Source: Bacteroidales bacterium (lineage in GTDB: Bacteria > Bacteroidota > Bacteroidia > Bacteroidales > VadinHA17). Taken from it: a stretch of 54,121 nucleotides of DNA. Location: NCBI GenBank assembly GCA_018056245.1, contig JAGPFZ010000010.1, positions 1 to 54,121 of the forward strand, in the 5' to 3' direction. The position numbers and the translations under genes were made by a program. Positions within the stretch are counted from its first letter, which is position 1. Each line of letters opens with the position of its first letter. Of this stretch, positions 18,798-27,776 are shown one piece after another. The notes under the pieces were generated by a model. The model worked only from the letters and a program-made list of their open reading frames with translations. It was not told where the DNA came from and made no database searches.

Positions 18798-19328
18798 TTA
18801 ATTAGTATTTTTTGAAGAATCTGTTTTTTTCCTTGTGCTGCCTTTCTTTGCAGTCGATTTTTCTGTGATTTCTTCTTTGACCTCTGTTGTTTTTGAAGTA
18901 TCTGAAATTTTTACTGTTTCTTTTTCTTCAGCTTCAGGAATATTAATCACTTCTGGCTGCGTTACATTAACGTCATCAGTAAGTTTTTCTTTCTTTTCAG
19001 TTTTTACCCTGGAAGTTTTATTTTTAATATTTATAATTTCTATTTGGGTAAAATACTGACGATGGCCATTTTTAACCCGATAACCTTTCCTTCTTTTCTT
19101 TTTGAAAACAACTACTTTATCACCTTTTAAATGATTGAGAACAGTTGCTTCAATAAAGGCATCTTTTATTAAGGGTTCGCCTATAACAACTTTCCCATCG
19201 TCCTCAATAAGAAGAACATGATCGAATTTTACTTTTTCTCCGTTTTCAGCAGCCAGACGATGAACAAAAATTTTCTTTCCTTCTTCAATTTTAAATTGTT
19301 GTCCGGCAATTTCCACAATTGCATACAT
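18798..19328 (-). CDS. rplU: 50S ribosomal protein L21 with long C-terminal extension
   Basis: A 176-residue protein. Residues 1 to about 103 are a complete bL21 (MYAIVEIAGQQFKIEEGK; RKGYRVKNGHRQYFTQIEI), which is about the usual full length. The remaining 73 residues are a low-complexity, highly charged tail rich in Lys, Glu, Thr and Ser with no predicted fold. Extended L21 proteins occur in Bacteroidota; a function for the tail is not known to me. First gene of the rplU-rpmA operon, with a strong promoter and a leader of about 80 bases. Confidence 0.95.
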   Translation of the reverse strand: MYAIVEIAGQQFKIEEGKKIFVHRLAAENGEKVKFDHVLLIEDDGKVVIGEPLIKDAFIEATVLNHLKGDKVVVFKKKRRKGYRVKNGHRQYFTQIEIINIKNKTSRVKTEKKEKLTDDVNVTQPEVINIPEAEEKETVKISDTSKTTEVKEEITEKSTAKKGSTRKKTDSSKNTN

Positions 19329-19411
19329 AATTGTTAAAATTACGTTTTTCCGTAAGGCGTATCAGCTATTTAACCGATATCTTCAACTGCCTTATACAGA
19401 TTAATTATTAG
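19329..19411 (-). promoter_or_regulatory. Structured leader of rplU-rpmA (candidate)
   Basis: The predicted 5' untranslated region is about 82 bases and contains TAAGGC and its complement GCCTTA enclosing about 30 bases, with a smaller TATC/GATA pair inside. This could fold as a branched hairpin. A ribosomal-protein leader controlling L21/L27 synthesis is possible, but no known motif is recognised. Confidence 0.35.
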
Positions 19412-19416
19412 GACTG

Positions 19417-19445
19417 CAAAGATATAAAATCTTTGATAAATGCAA
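19417..19445 (-). promoter_or_regulatory. Predicted promoter of rplU-rpmA
   Basis: On the minus strand TTG (19445-19443), 18 bases, TATCTTTG (19424-19417). Both boxes and the spacing match the Bacteroidota consensus. Start expected near 19411. Confidence 0.7.
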
Positions 19446-19505
19446 TTCATTTATATTGGTTAATAAAAAAATAAATTTATCTTCATCGGATAAGGCATTA
19501 ATCTT

Positions 19506-19513
19506 TATATTTG
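19506..19513 (+). promoter_or_regulatory. Predicted -7 box of the DUF151 gene
   Basis: TATATTTG matches TAnnTTTG exactly, 47 bases upstream of the start codon; no TTG at the ideal -33 position. Confidence 0.45.
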
Positions 19514-19560
19514 CTATTGCTAAAGGCTAATTGATGAATTCTGTTTCATAAACGCAACAA

Positions 19561-20151
19561 ATGAAAAGGATAAAGCTTAAAGTTCTTGGAGTATCTTACA
19601 GCCAGACACAGTCTGGCGCTTATGCTCTCATCTTGATGGAGGAGAAAGGAGAGAGGAGAATACCTATTATAATAGGAGGTTTTGAAGCCCAGTCGATTGT
19701 TATAAAAATTGAGAATCTTGAACCTCCGCGTCCGCTTACTCATGATCTTTTCAAAAGTTTTGCAGATGCTTTTGGCATTGGTATCACTGAAGTATTTATT
19801 TATAAACTTGAAGACGGCATATTTTTTTCGAAACTGATCTGTAATAAAAATGGTGAAGAACTGACTATCGACAGCCGTACTTCTGATGCAGTTGCTCTTG
19901 CCCTCCGGTTTAACTGTCCTATATATACTACTGAGGAGATTATGGAAAAAGCAGGAATCACTATACCCCAATCAGATTCTCAGCAACAAGATAATGAATC
20001 AGAAATGAAACCACGCAAATCATCAGAATTCGATGCATATACAGACGAGGAACTTTATAAAATGATTGACGAATCAGTTCAAACAGAAAACTATGAACGG
20101 GCAGCGTTAATAAGGGATGAGATTGAAAAAAGAAAAAGACGTAAGGCATAA
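19561..20151 (+). CDS. Bifunctional nuclease-domain (DUF151) protein with UVR motif
   Basis: A 196-residue protein. Residues 1 to about 135 are a BFN/DUF151 domain (LILMEEKGERRIPIIIGGFEAQ; TIDSRTSDAVALALRF). Family members have been described as having DNase and RNase activity or as being stress-related. The C-terminal 40 residues form a UvrB/UvrC-type UVR helical hairpin (YERAALIRDEIEKRKRR) that mediates protein contacts in the repair enzymes. The combination is common in Bacteroidota. Divergent from rplU and 33 bases upstream of the GH97 gene. The cellular role is uncertain. Confidence 0.88.
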   Translation: MKRIKLKVLGVSYSQTQSGAYALILMEEKGERRIPIIIGGFEAQSIVIKIENLEPPRPLTHDLFKSFADAFGIGITEVFIYKLEDGIFFSKLICNKNGEELTIDSRTSDAVALALRFNCPIYTTEEIMEKAGITIPQSDSQQQDNESEMKPRKSSEFDAYTDEELYKMIDESVQTENYERAALIRDEIEKRKRRKA

Positions 20152-20184
20152 AATAATATTGAGAATATATAAATCTTCATAAAT

Positions 20185-22134
20185 ATGAAAAAGCATGTTT
20201 TTCTTTTATCTTTATTATTGTTTATGGGTTTTGTTCAAGGATTTTCGAGAGATTATAAAGTAAGTTCTCCTGATGGCAATATTGCTGTAACAGTAACTGT
20301 TGACAAACATATTTCATGGGTTGCTGCATATAAGGGCGAACAGATAGTAAGCTCGGACAGAACTGCAATAATACTTTCCGACGGCAGAATACCGGTGGAA
20401 AATGAATCTGTTAAAAAACCACTTACAGGGAAAGTGAGTGAAATTATTACCCCTGTAGTTACACATAAAAGATCATCTATTAACGATAATTATAATTACC
20501 TGACTTTGACTTTCCGATCGGGTTTTGGGATAACATTCAGGATTTATAACGACGGCTTTGCTTACAGATTTGAATCGGATATTAATGATTCACTTATAAT
20601 AAAAAATGAGATATCCGAGCTTTCATTCCCTGAAGGAACTGTTTGCTGGTTTCCTTATGAATCAGGCTTTATGTCGCACAATGAAAATACATTTGTCTAT
20701 TCACTACTCGATAGTATAAACACTAAACATCTTGCTAGTCTTCCGGTTCTTTTTAAGCCGAAAGATATAAATGTTCTTATTACTGAATCTGGCATTGAAG
20801 AATACCCTGGAATGTGGCTTAGAGGGGCAAGCGGAGGCAGACTAACAGGTGTATGGCCACAATATCCTGCAGAGGAGAGACTTATGGGTGATCGGAATCT
20901 CAGAGTAACAAAAACAGAAGATTATATTGCCAGGGTTGCCGGAGAAAGGACTTATCCATGGCGGGTATTTATTATATCGAAGGAGGACGGCGGTCTGATT
21001 GAAAGCGATATGGTTTTCCGGCTTGCTGCTCCCAACCGACTGAAAGATACGGACTGGATTAAACCGGGTAAAGTGGCATGGGACTGGTGGAATGCAAATA
21101 ATCTTTATGGAGTTGATTTCAGAGCCGGAATAAACAACCAGACTTATAAATACTATATTGATTTTGCATCGAAAAACGGACTGGAATATGTTATTCTTGA
21201 TGAAGGATGGTACAGGCGGGGTAACGTGCTCGATGTAGTACCAGGCCTTGATATTCCCGAACTATGTAGGTATGCGGCCGAAAGAAATGTTGGCATAATA
21301 CTGTGGGTTGTTTTCAAAGCATTAGATGATAAGCTTGATGAAGCCCTTGAAAAATTCGAGGGATGGGGCGTTAAAGGTGTGAAAGTGGATTTTATGCAGC
21401 GCGATGACCAGAAAATGGTTCGTTTTTATCATAAAATAGCAAGGAAAACTGCAGAACATAAAATGCTAGTTGATTTTCACGGCTCGTATAAACCTGATGG
21501 ATTTATCAGAACTTATCCAAATGCAATTACAAGGGAAGGAGTCAAAGGAATGGAACATAGTAAATGGAGCAAAGATGTAGATCCTGAACATGATGTCACA
21601 ATACCTTTTACAAGAATGGTGGCAGGGCCGATGGACTATACTCCTGGGGCAATGGTTAATATGGAAAAAGAAAATTTCCATCCCATTCATTCGAGGCCAG
21701 CAAGTCAGGGGACCAGAGTTCATCAGATGGCTATGTATGTTATTTTTGAGAGCCCTCTCCAGATGCTTTCTGACAGCCCTTCTAATTATGAACGTGAAAA
21801 GGAATGCACCGACTTTATTGCCAGAGTACCGGTTGTATGGGACGATATAAAAGTGTTACAGGCAAAAACCGGCGATTATGTTCTCCTTGCAAGAAAAAGC
21901 GGTAGAAACTGGTTCGTGGGAGGTATGACCGACTGGAGTGCACGAGAGCTGGAACTCGACCTTTCGTTTCTTGAGCCAGGCCAGTATGTAATGGAAGTAT
22001 TTCAGGACGGTATAAATGCCGACAGGTATGCAAGTGATTATAAGCATCTTATATTTGAAGTTAATCAGGGCGTTAAAAACAAGATATATATGGCTCCGGG
22101 CGGTGGCTGGGTAGCAAAAATTTCACCGAAATGA
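20185..22134 (+). CDS. Glycoside hydrolase family 97, probably retaining (alpha-galactosidase-like)
   Basis: A 649-residue secreted GH97 enzyme with a signal peptide ([21 protein letters not shown]), then an N-terminal beta-sandwich, a barrel and a C-terminal beta domain. GH97 contains inverting alpha-glucosidases (SusB type) and retaining enzymes (BT1871 type, alpha-galactosidase). This protein has [11 protein letters not shown] with D402 at the place of the retaining nucleophile, and E457 ([10 protein letters not shown]) 55 residues later. From memory this is the spacing of nucleophile and acid/base in BT1871, so a retaining mechanism is inferred; the sugar specificity is not settled. Calcium-binding glutamates are expected but not assigned. 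Its stop codon overlaps the thyA start (ATGA), so the two are translationally coupled. Confidence 0.9.
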   Translation: MKKHVFLLSLLLFMGFVQGFSRDYKVSSPDGNIAVTVTVDKHISWVAAYKGEQIVSSDRTAIILSDGRIPVENESVKKPLTGKVSEIITPVVTHKRSSINDNYNYLTLTFRSGFGITFRIYNDGFAYRFESDINDSLIIKNEISELSFPEGTVCWFPYESGFMSHNENTFVYSLLDSINTKHLASLPVLFKPKDINVLITESGIEEYPGMWLRGASGGRLTGVWPQYPAEERLMGDRNLRVTKTEDYIARVAGERTYPWRVFIISKEDGGLIESDMVFRLAAPNRLKDTDWIKPGKVAWDWWNANNLYGVDFRAGINNQTYKYYIDFASKNGLEYVILDEGWYRRGNVLDVVPGLDIPELCRYAAERNVGIILWVVFKALDDKLDEALEKFEGWGVKGVKVDFMQRDDQKMVRFYHKIARKTAEHKMLVDFHGSYKPDGFIRTYPNAITREGVKGMEHSKWSKDVDPEHDVTIPFTRMVAGPMDYTPGAMVNMEKENFHPIHSRPASQGTRVHQMAMYVIFESPLQMLSDSPSNYEREKECTDFIARVPVVWDDIKVLQAKTGDYVLLARKSGRNWFVGGMTDWSARELELDLSFLEPGQYVMEVFQDGINADRYASDYKHLIFEVNQGVKNKIYMAPGGGWVAKISPK

Positions 22135-22925
22135 AACAATATCTCAATCTCCTCAATTATGTAATCGAAAAAGGCGTTAGGAAGAATGACCGCACGGGAA
22201 CCGGTACTATCAGTATTTTTGGGTACCAGATGAGGTTCGATTTAAGGAATGGTTTTCCTTTGCTTACAACCAAGAAACTTCATGTCAAGTCTATCATTCA
22301 TGAATTGTTATGGTTTATCAGCGGAAGCACCAATATAAAATATCTTAATGATAACGGAGTAAAAATATGGGACGAATGGGCTGACAGCGAAGGTAATTTG
22401 GGACCAGTATACGGATATCAGTGGAGGTCATGGACTACAGCCGACGGTAGAAACATAGACCAGTTGATGAATGTGATCGAAAATATTAGAAACGATCCGG
22501 ATTCACGCCGCCATATTGTAAGCGCATGGAATGTGGGAGACATAGACAAGATGGCATTGCCACCATGTCATCTTCTCTTTCAGTTTTATGTAGCGAACAA
22601 CCAGCTCTCCTGTCAGCTATACCAGCGGAGCTGCGATATATTCCTCGGTGTACCTTTCAACATTGCATCTTATGCACTTCTTACGATGATGGTTGCCCAG
22701 GTTAATGGGCTTGAGGCTGCTGAATTTATTCATACTCTTGGCGATGCCCATTTATACCTAAATCATATTGAACAAGCAAAACTGCAACTTACACGCCAGC
22801 CATATCCTCTGCCCGAAATGAAAATAAATCCAGGTGTTAAGGATATAAGAGATTTTAAGTACGAGGATTTCGAACTTGTCAATTATATTGCCCATCCTCA
22901 TATAAAGGCGGAAATCTCTGTTTAA
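22131..22925 (+). CDS. thyA: Thymidylate synthase
   Basis: A 264-residue ThyA that methylates dUMP to dTMP using methylenetetrahydrofolate. The catalytic cysteine C146 is in [13 protein letters not shown]; other marks are [30 protein letters not shown] and the C-terminal [10 protein letters not shown]. Normal length for the family. Its ATG overlaps the GH97 stop and folA follows after 5 bases, so dihydrofolate made here is recycled by the next gene product. Confidence 0.98.
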   Translation: MKQYLNLLNYVIEKGVRKNDRTGTGTISIFGYQMRFDLRNGFPLLTTKKLHVKSIIHELLWFISGSTNIKYLNDNGVKIWDEWADSEGNLGPVYGYQWRSWTTADGRNIDQLMNVIENIRNDPDSRRHIVSAWNVGDIDKMALPPCHLLFQFYVANNQLSCQLYQRSCDIFLGVPFNIASYALLTMMVAQVNGLEAAEFIHTLGDAHLYLNHIEQAKLQLTRQPYPLPEMKINPGVKDIRDFKYEDFELVNYIAHPHIKAEISV

Positions 22926-22930
22926 TTGTT

Positions 22931-23416
22931 ATGATATCAATTATTGCAGCAGTTGCTGATGATCTGGGTATAGGAAAAGATAACAAGCTATTATGGCATA
23001 TCCCAGAAGACCTGAAGAGATTTAAAAGACTGACAACAGGTAAGTGTGTGATAATGGGGGAAAGAACATGGGACTCGCTACCTTTGAAGCCACTTCCAAA
23101 TAGAAAAAATATTGTTCTTACAGACAAGCCTGATAAAAATTTCGATTGTAATTTTACTGCACATTCAATAGGTGAGGCGTTATCGTCATGCGGAGATTTT
23201 GATGAAGTGTTTATAATAGGCGGCGAAACTCTCTTCAGGCAGTTTATGCCTTTAGCGGCACGGCTTTATATAACATGTGTACATGAAAAAGCTCCGGCCG
23301 ACACATTTTTTCCTGAGATTGACCCGAAAACATGGAAGCAAATTTTTGCCGAATACCACGAAGGGGTTCCCGGATTACATCCTGATTATACATACATTAT
23401 CTACGAAAGGAAGTAA
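22931..23416 (+). CDS. folA: Dihydrofolate reductase
   Basis: A 161-residue DHFR reducing dihydrofolate to tetrahydrofolate with NADPH. Family marks are IIAAVADDLGIGKDNKLLWHIPEDL (substrate and cofactor pocket), VIMGERTWDSLP, NIVLTD and FIIGGETLF (glycine pair for NADPH). The acidic substrate-binding residue is in PEDLKRFK. Pairs with thyA immediately upstream. Confidence 0.97.
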   Translation: MISIIAAVADDLGIGKDNKLLWHIPEDLKRFKRLTTGKCVIMGERTWDSLPLKPLPNRKNIVLTDKPDKNFDCNFTAHSIGEALSSCGDFDEVFIIGGETLFRQFMPLAARLYITCVHEKAPADTFFPEIDPKTWKQIFAEYHEGVPGLHPDYTYIIYERK

Positions 23417-23444
23417 CTCTGAGTTTGTTTTTTAATGCGGTCGA

Positions 23445-23504
23445 ACCACCCAATCCCGATTAACATAGCGACATCTCTCCTTTAGAAGTGGGAGAAACTG
23501 TGGT
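23445..23504. repeat. Nested imperfect inverted repeat between folA and clpX
   Basis: An outer pair ACCAC (23445-23449) and GTGGT (23500-23504) encloses an inner hairpin TCTCC (23476-23480), ten-base loop, GGAGA (23491-23495). The 120-base convergent gap holds no gene. The pattern resembles degenerate intergenic palindromic repeats and could also help end transcription from either side. No T-tract follows the hairpin. Confidence 0.3.
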
Positions 23505-23536
23505 AAAAAGCGGTGAAATTGATTTATGCCTGAATC

Positions 23537-24757
23537 TTATGATGCTTTCAGCACCTTAATATCTATTTTCTCGAGCTTATGCTTTGCATAATCGGTAGTT
23601 ATTGTAAGCTCATCGGCATTTTTCGACGGCATATCGAACATTGCATCGAGCATAATAGCCTCACATATTGACCTGAGACCTCTTGCTCCAAGTTTGAACT
23701 CAATGGCTTTATCTACAATATAATCGAGAGCTTCATCAGTAAACGTTAGATCAATATTGTCCATTTTAAAGAGTTTAATGTACTGTTTTATTATTGCATT
23801 TTTGGGTTCGGTCAGAATAGATCTAAGAGCATGGCGGTCGAGCGGGTGAAGATGGGCGATCACCGGGAGTCTTCCTATTATTTCTGGTATCATTCCGTAT
23901 GCCTTAAGATCTTGTGGGGCAATATATTGGAGTAAATTATCCTTGTCAATTATTTCTCTGGTTCGTGATGCACCATAACCAACAATTGTTGTATTGAGTC
24001 TTTGGGCAATTTTCTTTTCGATACCCTCGAAAGCTCCTCCACAGATGAAAAGTATGTTTTTAGTATCAACCGGTATCATTTTCTGTTCAGGGTGTTTTCT
24101 GCCACCCTGTGGCGGAACATTTACAATTGAGCCTTCGAGTAGTTTAAGCAACCCCTGTTGCACACCCTCGCCTGAAACATCCCTGGTTATTGATGGATTG
24201 TCGCTTTTTCTGGCAATCTTATCAATTTCATCAATAAACACAATGCCCCTTTCTGCGGCTTTGACGTCATAATCGGCATTTTGAAGTAGCCTTGTGAGCA
24301 GGCTTTCGACATCTTCACCCACATAACCTGCTTCAGTAAGTACGGTTGCATCAACTATTGTAAAAGGCACATGAAGCATACGTGCGATAGTTCTTGCAAG
24401 TAATGTTTTACCCGTACCCGTTTCGCCGACAAGGAGTATATTTGATTTTTCGATTTCTATATCCTGGTCGTCTGGCTTCTGTATCAATCGTTTATAATGG
24501 TTATAGACTGCTACTGAAATAATTTTTTTTGCTCTTTCCTGCCCAATCACATACTGATCGAGAAATGATTTTATTTCAGCCGGTTTGAGCAGATTTATCG
24601 AGTCGAAAGAAGAACTATGTCTTGGTCCAAGCTCTTCAGTCATTATACTGTAAGCCTGTTCAATGCAATGGTCACATATATGACCTTCAAGGCCGGCGAC
24701 GAGTATATTAGCCTCTTTTTTTGTTCGTCCGCAGAAAGAACATCTGTCCATTTTCAT
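23537..24757 (-). CDS. clpX: ATP-dependent Clp protease ATPase subunit ClpX
   Basis: A 406-residue AAA+ unfoldase that feeds proteins to ClpP. N-terminal zinc-binding domain with C6, C9, C28, C31; Walker A GETGTGKT (111-118, where most have GPTGSGKT); pore loop GYVG (144-147); Walker [12 protein letters not shown] loop at 220-222. The position of the IGF loop, which docks into ClpP, reads V259-G260-Y261. The start codon overlaps the clpP stop by one base (TGATG), so the two are translationally coupled. Length and domains are otherwise normal. Confidence 0.97.
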   Translation of the reverse strand: MKMDRCSFCGRTKKEANILVAGLEGHICDHCIEQAYSIMTEELGPRHSSSFDSINLLKPAEIKSFLDQYVIGQERAKKIISVAVYNHYKRLIQKPDDQDIEIEKSNILLVGETGTGKTLLARTIARMLHVPFTIVDATVLTEAGYVGEDVESLLTRLLQNADYDVKAAERGIVFIDEIDKIARKSDNPSITRDVSGEGVQQGLLKLLEGSIVNVPPQGGRKHPEQKMIPVDTKNILFICGGAFEGIEKKIAQRLNTTIVGYGASRTREIIDKDNLLQYIAPQDLKAYGMIPEIIGRLPVIAHLHPLDRHALRSILTEPKNAIIKQYIKLFKMDNIDLTFTDEALDYIVDKAIEFKLGARGLRSICEAIMLDAMFDMPSKNADELTITTDYAKHKLEKIDIKVLKAS

Positions 24758-25437
24758 CAGCGATTTTTAGACTTTTGTAGCACTTCATCGATCATTCCAT
24801 AATCTTTTGCTTCCTGTGCTGCCATCCAATAATCCCTGTCTGCGTCTTTTTCAACTTTAGAGTATGGTACACCAGTATGAAATGAGATAATTTCGTAGAG
24901 TTCTTTTTTAAGTTTTACAATTTCTCTTGCTGTTATTTCAATATCCGAAGCATGACCTTCCACACCGCCCATAGGTTGATGAATCATAATACGTGAATGC
25001 TGCAGTGCTGAACGTTTTCCTTTAGTTCCTGCGGCAAGAAGAACTGCTCCCATTGAGGCAGCCATTCCTGTACATATAGTGGCGACATCGGCAGAAATGT
25101 ACTGCATTGTGTCATAAATACCCAGGCCTGCATGAACGGCACCTCCAGGTGTATTGAAATAAATTTGAATATCTTTTCCCGGATCGGTAGAATCGAGGTA
25201 AAGAAGCTGTGCCTGAATGATATTTGCGGCATAATCGTCAATCGGAAGTCCGAGGAAAATTATTCTGTCCATCATAAGTCGCGAAAAAACATCCATAGTA
25301 GCTACATTAAGTTGTCTTTCCTCGATGATAGTTGGTGAGATATAGTTGTTTGAAGCGGAAATATATTGTTGCAGCGTCAGGCTACTTATACCCATCCGGC
25401 TTCTTGCGTATTTACTGAAATCGTCAGATTTACTCAT
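24757..25437 (-). CDS. clpP: ATP-dependent Clp protease proteolytic subunit ClpP
   Basis: A 226-residue serine protease forming the barrel of the Clp protease. The triad is S128 ([10 protein letters not shown]), H153 ([10 protein letters not shown]) and D202 (ADRDYWM), with the same spacings (25 and 49) as in E. coli ClpP. The N-terminus is about 30 residues longer than E. coli's, presumably partly a propeptide or an ordered extension. Own promoter at 25462-25494, then clpX overlapping by one base. Confidence 0.97.
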   Translation of the reverse strand: MSKSDDFSKYARSRMGISSLTLQQYISASNNYISPTIIEERQLNVATMDVFSRLMMDRIIFLGLPIDDYAANIIQAQLLYLDSTDPGKDIQIYFNTPGGAVHAGLGIYDTMQYISADVATICTGMAASMGAVLLAAGTKGKRSALQHSRIMIHQPMGGVEGHASDIEITAREIVKLKKELYEIISFHTGVPYSKVEKDADRDYWMAAQEAKDYGMIDEVLQKSKNR

Positions 25438-25461
25438 AATATAAAGATTATAATTAATTTA

Positions 25462-25494
25462 CAAATATAATAAAACAAATTTTTATTAAGTCAA
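25462..25494 (-). promoter_or_regulatory. Predicted promoter of clpP-clpX
   Basis: On the minus strand TTG (25494-25492), 22 bases, TATATTTG (25469-25462). It lies between the trigger factor stop and clpP, so the Clp genes can be expressed separately from tig. Confidence 0.6.
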
Positions 25495-25502
25495 TCAGAT
25501 TT

Positions 25503-26852
25503 TTACTTGAATAATTTATTGAACTCTTCAATGGTAACTTGTTTATTTTCAATAGTAACCATTTCCTTGAATTTTTCTAAGGCTTTTTCTTCCAGAATTA
25601 TATCTGCGATTCTTTGTGCCTCTTCTTCATTATTGATCATCTCATTGGCATATTTAGTTATTTGTTCGTCGGTTGCATAGAAAAGGCCATAATGATAGAA
25701 TTGACGGCGTGCTATATTTTCAGCTTCTTTTACCACTTCATCAGCGTCTATTTTTATATTATTGTCGCGTGCAACTTTATTGCGTATAAGCTTCCATTTA
25801 AGGTCGTTAAGAAAAGAATCGAATTCCTTATCTATTTCCTCAGATGTTGTTTTTTCATTAATTTTCAAAAGCCATTTTTTCAAAAAATCTTCTGGGAGTT
25901 CTAGACTTGTTTTTTCCATCACAAGATGTTTTAAGTCTAACTTGAGCTTATAATTGCTTTCATTATTTAAAGATGCAGTAATTTCTTCATCTATTCTTTT
26001 ATGGAATTCTTCCTCAGTTGTAACAACATTTTCGCCGTAGATGAGATCAAAAAGTTCTTGATTAATTTCGGCAGGCTGAAACCTTGAGATTTCAGAAACT
26101 GTAAATTTATAAATACCATCTGCTTTTTCTGCCTTTTCCTTAGTGATATTAAGAAGTCCGGCAATTTCATTTTCGTTTGGGAAAGCCTTTTTCAGGTCGA
26201 AGTTTACAGAATCGCCGGGTGCTAAACCTATGAATAGTTTTTTAATATCTTCATCCTTAATTAATGTAACCGCTAATGTTGCGTTATCATTTCTGAACAC
26301 TTCGTTTTCTGAATTTTCAGTATTTTCAGCAGATACTATGCTTCCTTTAAGGATGTCATTTTCTTCTGATTTGTCGGCACTGACGAACTTCCCATATTGT
26401 CTGGCATAGTTATCAATATAATTATTTCTCAGCTTTTCATCAATAAATATTTCATAAAATGTTACTTTATCATCTTTGCCTACTTCTATATTGAATTCAG
26501 GTTCAAGCCCAACTTCGAATGTAAAAGTAAAATCTTCTGTCATTTCAAAATTTTTGTTCTCCATATTGTTTTCATAAGGCAGAGGGTCGCCAAGTATTCG
26601 GATATTTTCACTCTGCAGGTAGTTTGTGATGCTTTCTGAAACCAATTTGTTTATTTCTTCAAGTTTAACAGCGTTACCAAACATTTTTCTTATCAATCCG
26701 ATTGGCACCATTCCGGGTCTAAAACCCTTTATATTTGCTCTTTTCCTGTATTCTTTTAGAGATTTTTCAACGTTTTCTTCATAGTCAGCCTTATTAAGCT
26801 CGACCTTCAGTATTGCATTCAGTTTATCGATGTTTTCTTTTGTTATGTTCAT
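25503..26852 (-). CDS. tig: Trigger factor
   Basis: A 449-residue ribosome-associated chaperone. Start set at the ATG at 26852 (MNITKENIDKLNAILKV) because the frame upstream runs into a tRNA gene and the family begins here. The N-terminal ribosome-binding domain has the signature GFRPGMVP. The middle region corresponds to the FKBP-like domain but is divergent, and the C-terminal helical arms form the chaperone cradle (to ...VTIEEFNKLFK). It lies 57 bases downstream of tRNA-Leu with no evident promoter between them, so the message probably starts as a tRNA co-transcript. Upstream of clpP-clpX, a common neighbourhood. Confidence 0.93.
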   Translation of the reverse strand: MNITKENIDKLNAILKVELNKADYEENVEKSLKEYRKRANIKGFRPGMVPIGLIRKMFGNAVKLEEINKLVSESITNYLQSENIRILGDPLPYENNMENKNFEMTEDFTFTFEVGLEPEFNIEVGKDDKVTFYEIFIDEKLRNNYIDNYARQYGKFVSADKSEENDILKGSIVSAENTENSENEVFRNDNATLAVTLIKDEDIKKLFIGLAPGDSVNFDLKKAFPNENEIAGLLNITKEKAEKADGIYKFTVSEISRFQPAEINQELFDLIYGENVVTTEEEFHKRIDEEITASLNNESNYKLKLDLKHLVMEKTSLELPEDFLKKWLLKINEKTTSEEIDKEFDSFLNDLKWKLIRNKVARDNNIKIDADEVVKEAENIARRQFYHYGLFYATDEQITKYANEMINNEEEAQRIADIILEEKALEKFKEMVTIENKQVTIEEFNKLFK

Positions 26853-26909
26853 TAAATTAAAAGATAAATTAGGTTTAAATATTATAAAATTATTTATATT
26901 GGTTTTTCG

Positions 26910-26993
26910 TGCGGATGAAGGGACTCGAACCCTTACGTCATTAAGACACAAGATCCTAAGTCTTGCTCGGCTACCAAATTACGACACATCCGC
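26910..26993 (-). tRNA. tRNA-Leu (anticodon TAG)
   Basis: An 84-base tRNA with acceptor stem GCGGATG/CATCCGC, anticodon arm CAAGA-CTTAGGA-TCTTG (anticodon TAG, reading CUA and related codons), a long class II variable arm with a GTC/GAC stem, T arm AAGGG-TTCGAGT-CCCTT and discriminator A. CCA is not encoded. The 5' end is 12 bases from the -7 box of its promoter. Confidence 0.95.
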
Positions 26994-27004
26994 TAAAATC
27001 TTGG

Positions 27005-27034
27005 CAAAGTTACTGAAAAAAAATGGTATTACAA
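27005..27034 (-). promoter_or_regulatory. Predicted promoter of tRNA-Leu (and probably tig)
   Basis: On the minus strand TTG (27034-27032), 19 bases, TAACTTTG (27012-27005). Predicted start about 26998, a few bases before the tRNA 5' end. Confidence 0.7.
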
Positions 27035-27044
27035 TTTGATGGGG

Positions 27045-27776
27045 TTAGCGGCGCAGTTCAAAGTTTTTGCCCAGGTAAACTTTTCTTACATGTTCATCTT
27101 CTGCGAGTTGTTCTGATGTGCCCGATTTAAGGATCTTACCTTCAAAAAGGAGATAAGCACGGTCGGTGATTGACAATGTTTCATGAACATTATGGTCGGT
27201 GATAAGTATTCCGATATTTTTATCCTTTAGATGAGATACGATACTCTGGATATCTTCAACGGCAATAGGGTCAACACCTGCAAACGGTTCATCGAGCAAT
27301 ATAAATTTCGGTTTCAGAGTGAGAGCTCTTGCAATTTCTGTACGTCGGCGTTCGCCTCCTGAAAGTTGTATTCCTTTGTTTTTTCTTATTTTTTGAAGGC
27401 CGAACTCATTGAGTAAGGATTCCAGACGTTCTTTTTGTTCTTCTTTGGAGAAACCCGATAGTTCAAGCACAGCTTTAAGGTTGTCCTCTACCGACAGGTT
27501 ACGGAATACAGAAGGTTCCTGTGAAAGATATCCGATGCCTTTTCTGGCTCTCTTATAAACAGGAAGAAGAGTAATATCCTCATCGTCGAGAAATATTTTA
27601 CCTTCATTTGGCTTTATAAGCCCGACGATCATATAAAATGTAGTTGTTTTTCCTGCACCGTTTGGTCCGAGAAGACCAACTATCTCTCCCTGCTCAAGTT
27701 CTACTGAAACCTGGTCAACCACTTTACGTTTGCCGTATCTCTTTACAAGTTTTTCAGTGTAGAGTTTCATGGGCAT
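27045..27776 (-). CDS. lptB: LPS export ABC transporter ATP-binding protein LptB
   Basis: A 243-residue ATPase powering lipopolysaccharide transport from the inner membrane through LptFG and the Lpt bridge. Walker A GPNGAGKT with K43, signature [15 protein letters not shown], and Walker B with the LptB-typical [18 protein letters not shown]. The first ATG follows the tatC stop directly with no spacing. A second ATG two codons later (MKLYTEKL) matches family N-termini equally well and may be the true start. The other Lpt genes are not in the window. Confidence 0.93.
   Translation of the reverse strand: MPMKLYTEKLVKRYGKRKVVDQVSVELEQGEIVGLLGPNGAGKTTTFYMIVGLIKPNEGKIFLDDEDITLLPVYKRARKGIGYLSQEPSVFRNLSVEDNLKAVLELSGFSKEEQKERLESLLNEFGLQKIRKNKGIQLSGGERRRTEIARALTLKPKFILLDEPFAGVDPIAVEDIQSIVSHLKDKNIGILITDHNVHETLSITDRAYLLFEGKILKSGTSEQLAEDEHVRKVYLGKNFELRR

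Noticed and set aside
23417-23536. A small peptide gene on the minus strand (about 21 codons, after an AAGGAG-like site)
   Set aside because: Too short, within a palindromic gap, no conservation evidence, and Shine-Dalgarno sites are weak indicators in this phylum.
26853-26951. N-terminal extension of trigger factor
   Set aside because: The extra 33 codons run into the 3' half of tRNA-Leu and do not resemble trigger factor; the family start is at 26852.
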